Source: Tenrec ecaudatus (lineage: Eukaryota; Chordata; Mammalia; Afrosoricida; Tenrecidae). From it: 64,000 nucleotides of DNA. This document shows positions 1-12,083 of the stretch, piece after piece. The stretch covers positions 116,386,437 to 116,450,436 of the forward strand of contig NC_134538.1 in NCBI RefSeq assembly GCF_050624435.1, read 5' to 3'. A program made the position numbers and the translations under genes. Below the pieces are notes generated by a model that worked only from the letters and a program-made list of their open reading frames with translations, made no database searches and was not told where the DNA came from. How positions within the stretch are numbered: the first letter of the stretch is position 1; each line of letters starts with the position of its first letter.

Positions 1-190
1 AAATCCCCAGCCAGCTTACACTTCAACATAAAGAAAATGAAAGTCCTCATAATTGAACCAATAAGCATCATGATAAATGGACAAAATATTAAAGTTGTCA
101 ACAATTCCATTTTACTTGGATCGATGCTCATGGAAGCAACATAAAATGATATGTTACTTTGGGAAACTCTACTGCAAAAGTTCTCATTTG

Positions 191-550
191 CAATCCACAG
201 ACTAGGGAAAAAATGTTAGGCAAGCATTTATCAAAAAGGGACAAATCTCTAAAATCTAAAATGTTAACACTTCAGCAAGAAAGAAAGGGAATCTTTCACC
301 TCATCTTTTTCTCAAGCAATGGCTCGGGGTTTGGATGAGCGGCTCAACTCATGCCCACTCTGACAGTAGGGAGCTGTCGGTTAGGGCGGGCATCGCTATA
401 TAGAGGGCCATGTGTTTCCTGAGTGAAGGGGAAGATGATATCCAACCAGAAACAGAACAAGATAAAGGGAGGCTTAATGAGTTGTTGGCTATACAATGAA
501 TATCTGCTCTGTCAGCCTCCATCTAGTTCACAATAGAAAGCTTTCCCCCT
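191..550. mobile_element. Unclassified insertion within the RTE copy, possibly L1 derived
   Basis: This block separates two RTE pieces that are contiguous in the parent element, so it must have arrived after the RTE. Its first 80 bases resemble the 3' part of a mammalian L1 ORF2, and the rest could be L1 3' UTR, but I see no poly(A) or clear duplication. The classification is weak. Confidence 0.4.
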
Positions 551-602
551 AAGTGTTCAAAAGCAAAAGTATCACCTTGAGGAGTAAGATGTGTCTGACT
601 AG

Positions 603-798
603 CCAGGGGAGGCCTGATGGTGCAGTGGTTATGCGCTGGACTACCCTCCTCAAGGTCAGCAGTTTGAAGCCACCAGCAGATCTGCAGGAGAGGGGCCAGG
701 TTTTCTACTCTGGTGAACGGCTCCAGAGGCCTGTCTACCCTGCCCTGTCGGGTAGCTGTGGGTCAGAAATGGCTGGATGGTAGTTAATGGTAGTGAGC
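603..798 (+). mobile_element. AfroSINE (tRNA-derived SINE)
   Basis: The copy begins with the GGTGCAGTGGTTATGCGC promoter-A-box region and carries the B-box-like GGTCAGCAGTTTGAAGCC. It ends with the diagnostic GGTAGCTGTGGGTCAGAA tail region. It is inserted in the RTE copy, whose sequence resumes directly after it. AfroSINEs are transcribed by RNA polymerase III and mobilised by a LINE. Confidence 0.85.
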
Positions 799-1200
799 AC
801 ATATGCATGAAAAAGTTGAGCAATTAATACGAAGGAGCAAAGAAGAATTGTTTGAATTGTGGCATTGGTGAACAATATTAAATATACTGCCAAGATGAAT
901 CAGTCTGTCTTGGGAGAAATACAGCTGGGAAGGCTCCTTCGAGGCGAGCGTGGTAAACCTTCGTGCGAGGGGCTTTGACGTGCTGTCAGGAGAAACCGGT
1001 CCCTGGGAAACGATGGCATGCTTGAGAGAGAAGGTCATTCAAAATGAGGGGATGCGCTAGGAGACGATTTAACACAGTTGCTGAACCAACGAGCTTAAAC
1101 ATAGCACCAACTGGGACGATGGTGCCAAGCTGCCAGTGTCTCGTTCTGTTGTTCCTGGGCTCACTGTAAATCTGAGGCGACCCAGCAACAGCGACAATGC

Positions 1201-2094
1201 GTTATCAACTGCACACCACCTGCTGCCCCGCCTCGCCCCCCCTCCCCCCACCGCCTGGGTCGAAGTTTCCCAATAAGGTCCCTTTGCTTTCTTGTTCACT
1301 CTTCTTGCTAACCGACAGGGAGCTTGCATAGCTCAAGTAAGTTTAGAAGTAGGGTTTGTTGTTTTAGAGTTCATGCAGACACTATGTAATCCGTGATGTC
1401 TGAATCAGTGTCACTATCACAGGGATTTGGGAAAAGGAAATATTACAAGAGGCGAGCAAATGTCACTTGGTCTCAGTTTGGGGCAGATTAGTAGTGATGT
1501 TGCCTTTGGAGGGTCCTATTTATTTTTTGATGCCTTTTCTTCTTAAGCAGGACACGATATCTGCTAGGTTGAACATAAAAATACTGTAAAATAAAAACAT
1601 GTGCTTTTCACACTTTTGTTGTCATAGGCATTTGCCACAAGGTGTCATATTGACATTTATGAATAATAAATAATAGGGAACTTACTCTATGATTCTGACC
1701 ATGTTACTGAACATTATATTGCCTTAGAATTTTGAAGCATCTGTGTTGCCTTCTATAGAAGAGTACATGAACACTAAGCCTGCCAGTGACATCGTTGTCA
1801 CTTAAATTTAGAGAATTAGATACGGTCCTGACCTGACAGTGCCATAGTTCTAAAGGGTTTCATGTGTATATGTCAAATCGTTAAAAATATATACTAATGT
1901 GAAGTGATTGTTCAGATTGGATCTTCAAATAAGTATATAAAGCGTCAAAGAATATGTAGGTTTGAATTTCGAGGGAAAAATGGTAGACTTCAAAACATTA
2001 GCTGGACAATTTTGGAAGGCATGAGAATGGCATTGGAGGAAAAATATTAGGGACTAGTGATTAAAACTTACAGAATTTTCTGTCACTTTTTCAT
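1201..2094. other. Unassigned intergenic sequence
   Basis: A C-rich stretch (about 1228-1252) is followed by AT-rich DNA. I see no repeat family, exon or RNA gene here. Confidence 0.5.
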
Positions 2095-2350
2095 TTCAAA
2101 ACTGTTTATTGGGAGTTAATGCAGATATCATATCATTCCACAGTTCAATTACATCAAGCAGCATTGAATAATTGCTACCACACTCCATTTCAAAACATTC
2201 TTTTCCCTCCTGAACTCCTTCACATCATCTCCCTATTATCCCCCCCCCACCACACACACACACACTAACCCCTCCAGAAACCCATATTCTACTTGCTGTC
2301 CCCATGTTTGTCAATCCTGGTTTCATTTACCGAAAATCAGAAAAACATAC
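2095..2350 (-). mobile_element. L1 3' end fragment, antisense
   Basis: The start, CTGTTTATTGGGAGTTAA, is the reverse complement of an L1-type 3' end (an AATAAA signal after ACTCCC). The rest matches the fragments at about 53.03-53.29 kb. A CA-rich and C-rich stretch lies at 2240-2265. Confidence 0.6.
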
Positions 2351-3430
2351 CATAAAAATGCAAGAGGGTGAGCCAGTGACATAACACGTTAGAGAGAAAC
2401 CCCAAGATGAGCAAACAATAGAAAACTGCAGAAAATGTTGACAAACATCATTTTGAAGCTACAGCTACAAACATTTGGACTGGCCCAATGGTGATAGTCA
2501 AAGGAAGGTATTATGAAACCGTCTGCCATTTTGAAATACTATGTGAATAGCCAGTGGTTGAGAAGAAAGTTTCCTTAAGGATGCAGCCTGCAGCCAATAT
2601 GAAGGAATGTTCTGCCCAAACTTGCTCATTCTCAGGCCTGCCTCCAGCTTATCATCTTCCATCTGATTTGCCAATTTGGGGTTTATCAGCCCTTGCAGGA
2701 AGAGCCTCCAGTCTGACACCTCACCTCGCAGATTTGGCATTAAGATGCGCTCCACAACTGTGCTAAGCCATTTCCTTGATTCTTTCTCTCTCTCTCTCTC
2801 TCTCCCCATATGGATTAAGGAAAGAGATGAGCTCAAGCCTTCAGGATCATAGTTCAAATACCTCCTAAAAAAAAATCCAAGAGCTGTCATTTCTGCCTTG
2901 AAAGAGAGCCTTATTTCTCGGAGTAAGCGAGCCAAGGCGACCAAGAAAAACAGCCCAGCGGCTTATCAGAGTATTGAAATGCAATGCCAGTTGAATTCCC
3001 AACCTCCAGTGGTGCCTGACGTTAGTGAGGGCATTGATGGAAGAAATAGGATCCCAATACTTTGGATAGGGGGCATACAGACAGAAAGATGGGAAGTTGG
3101 TGACATGAAACCCCTAAATCCCACTGGATGATTCCTATCAAAGAAAGAAGCCCCATTACTCTTCTCTGAAGATATCACTCTATCTCTATCTGCTAATCCA
3201 CCCTTGGATTCCCTCAACTGTATCTTAGGAAGCCGTGTTGGAGATATCACCTGGGTAACCTCTGGGGCTTGGGGCTTGCCTGGTGCATCACTGGAGTCTC
3301 CGCGACTCAAGTTCACCACTCAGTTTTCTGCTTTACCTGTAACTAGACTTAAGTCCCACTGAGCTCCAAGAGATTAAGCAGCATGTCCCATGACAAGGTA
3401 GACTACGCTGCAAAATAGTCGATTGATTTT
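2351..3430. other. Unassigned sequence, possible decayed LTR
   Basis: Frames of 148 codons (minus, 2498-2944) and 117 codons (minus, 2966-3319) are open, but I recognise no family in them. The part around 2640-2830 (a CCATTTCCTTGAT segment before a CT run) is reminiscent of the 3' part of a MaLR LTR, but only weakly. Confidence 0.3.
2784..2804. repeat. (CT)n microsatellite
   Basis: A pure CT dinucleotide run of about ten units. Confidence 0.95.
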
Positions 3431-3432
3431 CC

Positions 3433-3560
3433 TTTTTTTAAAAAAAACCATTTTATTAGGGGCTCATACAACTGTTATCACAATCCATAAATACTTCAAT
3501 TGTGTAAAGCACGTTTGTACATTCATTGCCATCATCATTCTCAAAACATTTGCTTATATG
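3433..3560 (-). mobile_element. L1 3' UTR end, antisense, 5' truncated
   Basis: A T-rich start is followed by CCATTTTATTAGGGGCTC, the reverse complement of the main L1 family's 3' end in this window (GAGCCCCCAATAAAATG). Plus-strand copies end at about 9.93, 25.28, 25.91 and 59.57 kb. Confidence 0.8.
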
Positions 3561-3590
3561 TACAAACAGAACCAGCACAATATGTGTGGG

Positions 3591-4201
3591 TGAGATAGTT
3601 AGTTTATTATGCCAGACTGGCCTAGAAACACAAGTCGAATTAATTGAAGGGCAGAGAGATAAGTGGCTCGGTGAGTCTCGCCTTTCTTGTCTCTCGCTGT
3701 TTGAACATCAGACCAGTGTGCAGCTGCCTTGCTTGTTCTGTGCCTCCATTTACAGGGCACACTACCTGTGGGATGCCTAGCCTGTGAACTGTGTCACTGC
3801 AAGTTGAGGTCCCTTTAAGACCACATGATTGGAATGTCCATCTCTGGAGCTGGGGACTGAAGGTTGATGACCTGACTGACAGTTGGTGACCTGCCTTGCT
3901 ATTTGCTGCCTGTGCTGATATAGCCTAGCTCTCTCTATAGATAACTGAATGGTGGCCTTCAAAACTTAAAGGACTGCCAGTGTCTCACAACTCTCTCAGG
4001 GGACTGAGTTACACTGAGCCATTTGTACTGCTTTATAATTTAACTGTTCATTTCTTGTACTATATATCTATCTATCTGTATCTAATTTAACAGTTCATTT
4101 CTTGTGTTACATATCTATCTATCTTTATAAATACCTATATATATGTATATATAATTACTAGCAATCTGGTTTTGTGTCTCTAGAGAACCCTGCCTAACAC
4201 A
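3591..4201 (+). mobile_element. ERVL/MaLR-type LTR (group A), probable 5' LTR
   Basis: The element runs from TGAGATAGTTAGTTTATT to CTAGAGAACCCTGCCTAACACA in outline, giving the TG...CA ends expected of an LTR. Group A copies also lie at 11.0 and 21.8 kb. GTGGG is present on both sides, which would fit a solo LTR with a 5-bp duplication. However, the sequence right after the LTR reads into ERV-L gag and pol remains. I therefore favour a 5' LTR of a truncated provirus, with the matching GTGGG being partly the start of the internal region. Confidence 0.75.
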
Positions 4202-7025
4202 GTGGGAGTGGCTCTCAAGGGTGTGGATTGATGTTACAAGAAACATAAAATTGGATCCGTGTCCCTATATGTGCTCACTAAGCACAGATTCTTCATTCAA
4301 GGTTTCAACTCCGGGGGTTAAAAAGGATGTAAGAGTTTCTTTGGTTGGCTCACCGAAGCAAACCCGCCATGAGAGATTATAGAAGTTACCCAAAGACTAA
4401 TGAAAGTAAAATGTTAGAGGAGATTTATCAGAATGGTGTGCCCAGAGCACACACCTTTCACCCCACTGATGAGCAACAGATTTGCAATGGAAGCCTCAGA
4501 ATCCTGGCAGACTGCTGTGAAGTGGTCATATGTAAAGCAGATTGAATAACTGAGTGTCTTAACTGCATTAAAACAACTAACTACAATGGGACTGATAGGA
4601 CTCTAGGAGTGTAGAAGCCAACGGAGGACACGTATCCCCAAAGACAAGGTAGACATAGTTATTATAATGGACAGCAAGGACAAAATAGTCATCAAAATAG
4701 TCTGAATTGTGTGGGTTTATGTCATTGGCTACTTAGTCATAGTGGCCCTAAGAGTTCAGTAGATGAGAAATCTATTAAATATTTATTTGCTCTGTACAAA
4801 TGGAAGAATGCTAGATTAAGTGCACGGCAGTACAACTGAACTGCCAGAATAGAGTCATAGCCCCTCAATAAATTCCTAACAGCAGTATTTTTAAATTTCA
4901 GACCTCCCCCAACTCTCCTTAATGAAGGAGAGGCCCAGATCTCTTAAAAAATTATGTCACTACATGTCCAGAAATTTACCCTTTCCCCTAGCTTTCTCCA
5001 AAGGGATCTGCAATCTTTTATGAGAGGGAAAAGTCACTGGGGAGAAATAAATAATTTGACATTTTTATAATTACTGGTCACTAGGCCTTAACTGACAATA
5101 ACCCCAATAGATGCATAACATAACTGTGGTCGGAATGGAAGTGACTAAAAATCATGTTATTAATGGAGCCTTAGCTCAGATTCATCTCACATGGATCTAG
5201 TTGATCTCTGAATCCATCCTGCAATAATTTCTTCAATTCCCAAAGGCAAAATTGGAACTTAAGGGATACTCAGCAAGTGGAAGAACCCCTACATTTGATC
5301 CCTTAATGGTAGGATAAGAGCTATTACAGAAGCAAAGTTCAAGTGGAAGTTTGAAAACTGCCCTGACCTAGGACAAGAGTGAAACAAAATCATGGCCACA
5401 TTCCTGGAGGGATTGAGAAGATTAACATCACCATCAAGGACTTGAAGACTGCAGGGGTGGTGATTCTTACCAGATCTCCATTCAGTTCCCCTATTTGGCC
5501 TGCACAACACAAATGAACCTTGGAGAATGACCATGGCCTATTGTAAATGTAACTGCATAATGATTCCAATCACACTCGCTGGTCCACACATGGTTGCCTT
5601 GCTTAAGCAAATTAATACAATTGCTGGTACCTAATATGCAGACTCACTTAGTACCTGCATATTAGTTACCAAGAGATGTATCAATGTGTAACACTCACAA
5701 GATTATTTCCTTCATATCTATTTCAAATACTCACAAGAAGCAGTGTGCCTTCAGCTTGCAAGACTAGCAATCCTCCTCCTCAGAGCATATCAACTTTCCA
5801 AGTCAATGTGATAATTTTGTCCACCTATATCACCTATAACACCTTTCCTTCCAGAAAACATTACACTGGTTCATTATGTTGACTGGTCCTAATAGGGGAG
5901 AATTATCCACAACTCTACACATATTGCTAAGATAGTTGCATGCTAGAGAATAGGACTTTAAGTCAACAAAATTCAAGTGCAGTCCAAAGGCATGGACCAC
6001 TTCAAGATAGGCTTCTCCTACAACTGAAAAGGCACAATGCCTAGTGGGTCTCTAGATTTTAGAGGTAATGTATTCCTCATTCGGGTGTGCTGTCCCAGCT
6101 TATTTATCCAGTGATTTGAAAAGATGCTAGCTCGGGGGAGGTGGAGAACAGAACAAAAGATGGCTTTGTACCTACTTCAGGTTGCTATGCAACTTGGACT
6201 ATAGGATCCAGCTGACCCAATGCTTGAAGTGGTACTGGCAGATAGAAATGTAGCTTCAAGTCATTAGCAGGCCCATTGGTGAATCACCGCATGGCCATCC
6301 TCTACATCTGTTTACTTTGGAGAAATTGCATTTAGCTTAGTAGTGGGCTTCAGTAGGGAGTGACAAAGGAAACGGGGGCCATCAAATCATCATAAGCCGT
6401 AAGTGTCACTACACTGGGTTGAGTAGTTTAGTATCAGGAACTAGGAATTCTCTGACAAATAGAGTCATACAGTCAGATGTACACAGCATACTCCATCATT
6501 AAATTAATGCATTATATGAGAAACAGCTTGACCAACACCAAAAGGCACAACTAAGTTACATGTGAAAGTGGCCCAAATGCCCATGTCCCACACTCTTGTC
6601 ACATTATCTTCCTTCCCCCAATCTAGGCCCATGGCCTCATGGAGAAGTCCTTATGATCAATGAACAGAGCAAGAAAAAAACTTGTGTCTTATTTACAAAT
6701 GGTTCTGTGCGACACGTGGGCACCACTCAAAATGGGCATGGTGGCACACGGGTCTCTTCATAGGGCCTCTGGTAGGACCAACCATGCAGAACTCCAAGCA
6801 GTTGACCTGGCTACTCACTTTGCCGGGAAGGGGAAATGACTAGATGTGGGATTTTATACTGATTCGTGGGCTGTGGCAAATGGTGTGACTGGTTGGTCAG
6901 GGACTTGGGAAGTACCCTGTTAGAAAAATGGTAACGAGGGGATCTGGGAGGAGGGATGTCGGCAGACCTCCCTGAACGGTGAAAATAATGAAGATATTTG
7001 TGGCTCATGAAAGGGTGATCTTCAG
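4202..7025 (+). mobile_element. ERV-L internal region, gag-pol fossil
   Basis: This is a degraded class III endogenous retrovirus interior in the same orientation as the LTR directly upstream. A probable gag N-terminal region begins near 4330. The start of reverse transcriptase is recognisable at about 5436-5640. The catalytic box falls near 5873-5890 and reads YVDW instead of YxDD, so a catalytic aspartate is lost. RNase H is recognisable near 6690-7000, with FYTDSWAVANG at about 6852-6884. Stops and frameshifts break every domain (for example a TGA inside RNase H just before that motif). The sequence stops near 7025, before integrase; no envelope or 3' LTR is seen. It cannot encode a working protein. 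Confidence 0.8.
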
Positions 7026-8030
7026 TTTATTAAAAATGCAATATCTGGAAGTACAATAAAAGGAGGTATGTCTGTATATATGCTCGTCTGTATATATGCT
7101 CGAATATACATATATTTGAAGAAAGCATGTATATGAAGACTAGAATAGACTTTCAGACACTAGACACATAAGTGACATATGAGAAAAAGGAATCAGTAAT
7201 TTCTAAATACAGTAATATAGTACCATATTACAGCAAACATTTCTGACACATGCAGAAACCATGGCAATAGTTAAATGAATATAATTTGGAAGCAAGATGT
7301 TTTTAATAAAGTAATTGTATGGTGCCTTTGGATTTTTTCCAAGTTCTTTCAAAGGTTTACGTAAAACTAGTCCAAAGCTTGATGACTTGTCAGCAACTCT
7401 GCATTGTAGGAAAATTAGGGCAGCAGCATATGGAACTTATCTGATAAGATGAAGCTAAAGGAATGGGTGTTTCTCATTATGGTTAATACAGATACAGAAA
7501 TTGAATGATTCAAACATGTGGATCTACAGGATCAGTCATTTAAAAATTATCATTACTTAGATTTAAGGTGACAAAAATAGCATCAAATTCCAGCATGCAT
7601 TGTCATGGAAAAGGACTACACTCTGAGTATATTAATAGATATAAGCTAACTGGCTTCAGTGATTCCACTACCAATGATATCTAAAAGATATGAGAATTTC
7701 TCAAATAAACTTACATAATTCAGTAAGAAGAGTACTTTGACTAGCTTGTGCATTAAAAATATATGTAGAAAACTTACCAACTGTTTGTCTGCAGAAGGTG
7801 TTTATTGCTGCTTGCAACCTAGAACTGTATTCTACCAACAAATATCAGGACTTGCAAGTACTCTTTTAACTATAAAAATTATGAAAAGTAGCTCTTGCTT
7901 CTTAAGAAATAGAACACGGTCATTTAAGATATAACTACTGATATCTTCCTGTCTACAGCAAAGGGAAGTGCCAGAAACCAAAGACTCCATGAAACAATTA
8001 TTTCACAGAATTAACAGCCCACATAAAATA
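7026..8030. other. Unassigned AT-rich sequence
   Basis: Nothing recognisable apart from a short imperfect tandem repeat (TATATGCTCG, about 7076-7102). Confidence 0.5.
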
Positions 8031-8033
8031 CAA

Positions 8034-9955
8034 CCCCCCCCCCATCAATGCCAGGCCTTGATGGCAACATACCGCATGGAGCAGCGAACTACTAGAGGAC
8101 AATGGGACCAGGCACAAGCCAAGCGATGTTGACCCCTCCCCTGAAGAATGCAACGCAGAGGGAAGCACTGAAGACACAGCCCAGAGAGAGCGGCAGGTCT
8201 GCCCAGACCACACAGGAGCAAACTAAGTGGGAAAGATAGAGAGAGTGTGTGTATCTCATCATGGCCCACCAGGGCCCACCATGCCCCAGGGACAACATCT
8301 CTGCTCAGAGCAGTCAATGCACAGAGAGGACCGTACGGCCAGCCCCACCACGAGACAGGATGTTCTTTCACTGACCCATAGCGCCATGTGGAATAGCTCT
8401 GGAGACACCTGTGGAAAGTGTGCCCAGTCTACCCCATGTACAGTGGGGCAAAATGCAAAAAGAGTGTAACAGGGCAGCAAGGGGAACAAGTCCCTAAGGA
8501 ATCCTAAATATCGACTTCTGACTTGGGGGACAGGGTTTGGCACCTCATCAGACCCAATTGGAAAACACTCATAAGGGTCAGCACACAGACCTTAACTGTC
8601 TTTTTAAATTTTTTTATTTCACTAAGTCTATATAAGATAGGCAGGACAAAAAATCCTGAGGAGAAAATAGCAGGACCAGTGGTCCCAGGGACATGGGAGA
8701 GGAGAGGGCTGAAAGGGGAACAGGGAGCCAATAAACCCAGGGATAAGAGAACAAGAGATCTGAAATTGATGGTGAGGAGGGAGAATGGTGAGACTGAACA
8801 AGTGCAATGTATCTGAGAGGAATTACTGAGAGCTGAATGGCGGGTGAGCATGATAATGGGACAGGAGGAAGGCAAAAGGAAAGAAAAGAACTAGGAAGCA
8901 AAAGCTATTTATAGAGGCATAGCTATAGGCATGTACATATGTCAATATATTAATTTGTAATGAAAAGAGGCCAATATACATATATTTATATGTTAAGTAT
9001 GAAGATGGTAGATGGACTTTGGGCCTCTACTCAACGCCTCTCTACTCACAAGAACACTTTGTTCTAATAACCTGGCAATCTTTGATACTCACCTTCCTGA
9101 CAAGGTCACTGAAGACAAAATGGGTGAATAAACAGATGTGGTGAAGAAAGCAGATGGTTCCCAGCTATCAAAAGATATAGCATCTGGGTTCTTAACGGCT
9201 TAAAGTCAAACAAGTAGCCATCTGGCATGGAAGCAAAAATGCCCACATGGAAGAAGCACACCGCCCTACATGATCATGAGGTATCGACATGATCAGGTAT
9301 CAGGTATCAAAGATCCAAAACAAACAATTATATTGATGTGAAAGTGGGGGGTTGAAGCCCATCTGTAGACAATTGGATGTCCCTCCACAGAAGGATTACA
9401 CGGAAAGAACAGTTCACCCAGGGTGCAGGATCGCACCAACCAAACACACATCATTCCTTTAGTTCCTGCATGCTTCCCTCCCACTACCATGACCCAGTTC
9501 TACCTTACAAATCCGGCTAGACTGGAGACACACATTGGTGCAGATAAGAGCGCTCGACACACGGAGTTCAGTTCAGATAAAACCCTCAGGAACAACAGTG
9601 GGAGTAGCAATATCATGAGGGGAGGGGGATCACGGGGAGAAGGGAGCAAGGGGGACTCCACCATAGGGTTTGATACATAGCCCCCCTCAGGAGAAATAAC
9701 AAATGTGGAAGAATGGAGACATTGGGTAGTATAAGACATGAAATAACAATAATAATATATAATTGATCAAGGATTCAGGAGGGTGGGAGGGTGAGGGAAA
9801 AAGAGGAGCTGATACAAAGGGCTCAAATAGAAAATGTTTAGGTAATGCTGTTGGCAACATATGTAACAGCGTGTTTAATACAATTGAATGATGGATTGGT
9901 ATAAGGTTTATAAGAGCCCCCCAAGAAAATGATTAATAATAATAAACAAATAAAT
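8034..9955 (+). mobile_element. L1 3' region (long 3' UTR, main family)
   Basis: About 1.9 kb with no retained protein family, ending in CCCCCCAAGAAAATGATTAATAAT and an A-rich tail. From about 8.65 kb on, the sequence aligns in order with the blocks at 23.97-25.30 and 57.84-59.59 kb. Shared landmarks are a GGGACAnGGGAG segment, a CATCTGGGnTCTTAA segment and the CACATGGAAGAAGCACACC segment. The ending and the 5'-truncated copies elsewhere fit an L1 3' UTR, but the L1 assignment rests on these features rather than on ORF2 in this copy. Confidence 0.7.
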
Positions 9956-10450
9956 ACAACCTGCCCTACCCTGAGGCCCGGAGAACTTGAGAGTGCCCAA
10001 CTACCACTACCGAGCACTCTGACGAGGGACCAAATAGGGGGCTCCAGACAGGGTACAGAGAATGGAAAAACAATGTCCAGATTCCTAAGGGAGACCAGAG
10101 TGAACTGGACTAAAAGAGACTGGAGGAAGTCTCTGGCCCCTCACCCTAAAACACCCTTTTAATCTGGAACTGAAAGCACTCCACAGCATTGCCTATAAAA
10201 GTTTCTTTAGAACAATCAACTAAGCACGACCAAGCCAACAACATCTGTTCAAAGAAAAGATGAGAAGGAAAGAGGGACCTGAGGAAGTGGAGGGAGGGAA
10301 ACTGGGAGAGTCGTGGCATCTTACAGGAGAGCAACTGAGGGTATGGGGCAATTTGTACCTAAATTACTGAATGGAAACAAGGTTTCTGTGTAAACATTCA
10401 CCTAGAACATGTTAAAATGTTGAAAAATAAAGTAAATGTATGATATTGTG
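9956..10450 (+). mobile_element. Possible second retrotransposon 3' end
   Basis: A different purine-rich non-coding sequence runs from the A-rich tail of the preceding L1 and ends near GAAAAATAAAGTAAATG, which looks like a polyadenylation signal. It is the only copy in the window, so its class is uncertain. Confidence 0.35.
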
Positions 10451-11001
10451 GATGTGTAAGACGTGCACATAAAATATGATGCATGTAAGACCATGTTATT
10501 GTCAAGCAGAATTCTAGCACAAGGTACCGCTACGATGGCAAGGTCAAGTTGTTCACTCTAGTATAATTGAACTGCGCCTTGAACGGCATGTCGCAGTTGA
10601 GTGTGACAAGGCAACGTTGACTAATAAAAAGACCAGTGGTCAAGTGAACGTGCAACATGTTTAGAATTGGCAGGTAGACGTGTTTCTCAGGGTACTTCAG
10701 TTTGGGAGTAGAAACCTGAATGCCTGATTAAGAAGCATGGAACTCAAAGATTGCTTGAAGGTTTTTAGTTGATTCCTGAGTGACTATATCCATGCATCAA
10801 AAAATTTATTAAAGAAACAACAGTAGTTGTTCAAGCCCGAGATTTTGCAAAAACAAATTAAGCATATTTTGAGAAATAATATTGATATAAAAGCTTCACC
10901 TATCTAAATAAAGAACTCCCAGGTCTCCAAAGAGGTTTTTCACTGTGTTTGGTCACATATGCCAATCACAACATCTTCTGAGGAGATTTTTCAAAGCGGC
11001 T
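10451..11001. other. Unassigned intergenic sequence
   Basis: I see no repeat family or gene here. Confidence 0.5.
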
Positions 11002-11667
11002 TGTGATAGGTAGGTTTATTGTGCCAAGTTGGCCAATAGGAACTTGTGGAATTAATAAGGTCGCAGTTCGATTGGAGGGTAAAGAGATAAATGGCTCAGC
11101 AAGGCCCACCTCTCTCGCTCTTGCTCTCTGGTGATCAGATCAGTGTGAAGCTGCTTTAGCTAATTCTCTGCCTCAACTTGTGAGCTGCACTACGTGTGGG
11201 GTGACCAACCATGGATTGTGTCACTAGAGCTTGAGGTTCTTTCGAGACCTGCTTCGCCACGCTGCTGATATAAATATCACTTGAGCTTGAGGCTGGTGGA
11301 TCCTGTTGTCTTGCATTGCTTGAGTTGGATATCCCATCCTGGCCTGCTTCACTAAGCTCCTGAGTTGCTGACTGTTAGTGACACACCTGCTGTTTGCAGC
11401 CTGTGACCAGACTGCCTGCATTGCTCTAAGGTAGACTCAGCTGTCTGCTTCCTTGACCTTGGACAAGCAGCGCTTGTGAATTGAAGGATTTCCAGTATAT
11501 TAATTGTTCCATGGAAGTGAGTTGATTGAGCCCTCTTTACTGCTGTGTAGACTAATTAGCTATTAAATTTCTTCGTGCTATGTATGTATGAATATATATA
11601 ATTATGAATATATATATAAATCATAAGTGACCTGGTTTTGTTTCGCAAGAGAACCCAGTCTAATGCA
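11002..11667 (+). mobile_element. ERVL/MaLR-type LTR (group A), older copy
   Basis: It starts TGTGATAGGTAGGTTTATT and ends AGAGAACCCAGTCTAATGCA, and is colinear with the LTRs at 3.6 and 21.8 kb. It carries extra sequence in the middle. No clear 5-bp duplication remains, in keeping with greater age or altered ends. Confidence 0.75.
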
Positions 11668-12080
11668 TGGTCTAAAAATACCTGGTTGATGTTTGTGATT
11701 TTCCTGCCCAGAATCTTTCTTTCTACTTCACCTCATCATATGCTTTCCCCATTGCAGATAACTTGATGAAATGTTCTCCTTGACCTTTTGTGGTTTGAGA
11801 ATGAACACATGACCATATGCTCTGTTCCTAGAATTCGAGACCTTAGGAGAGTAACACAAACAATGAAACTGTGAGGTAAAACATCCCAATTCCTGGCACC
11901 CGAAACAGACCATTAATTCGTTTGTGTCACCTAGTCTCCTGGAGCTGTTCTAGTTTCTGTGCGTGGAACACTGGTTGTTCATTTTTTCTCTTTGATACAG
12001 TAAACTGCCCCATATGATCCCAAGAAATTAAATTCTGCTTTACATTTTCAGCAGGAGGCCGCTAGAACTTGCTTTAAAAT
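11668..12080. other. Unassigned intergenic sequence
   Basis: Nothing recognisable. Confidence 0.5.
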
Positions 12081-12083
12081 GTG

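Larger units (their letters stand above)
1..1200 (+). mobile_element. RTE/BovB LINE 3' end, split by two insertions
   Basis: Three pieces (about 1-190, 551-602 and 799-1200) follow one another along the 3' coding end and tail of an RTE (BovB-type) LINE. The pieces fit end to end: the break near 190 and the restart near 551 flank adjacent RTE sequence, and the sequence before 602 continues at about 799. The window edge cuts the element on the left. No open frame remains. RTE LINEs encode an AP-type endonuclease and a reverse transcriptase; only the region after the reverse transcriptase is present. The family match is by memory of the afrotherian RTE consensus. Confidence 0.75.

Noticed and set aside
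603..798. tRNA gene
   Set aside because: The A- and B-box-like motifs belong to a tRNA-derived SINE that recurs about twenty times. There is no cloverleaf with a proper acceptor stem.
2498..3319. Minus frames of 148 and 117 codons as candidate genes
   Set aside because: No recognisable family, low-complexity stretches, a CT microsatellite within one frame, no splice or promoter context. Length is possible by chance.
3586..4206. Solo-LTR interpretation of the GTGGG pair
   Set aside because: The 3' side continues into ERV-L internal sequence, so the right-hand GTGGG is probably part of the internal region. Kept as an alternative only.
7076..7102. Imperfect TATATGCTCG tandem repeat as a regulatory site
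   Set aside because: Two to three short units with no context; ordinary slippage is enough.
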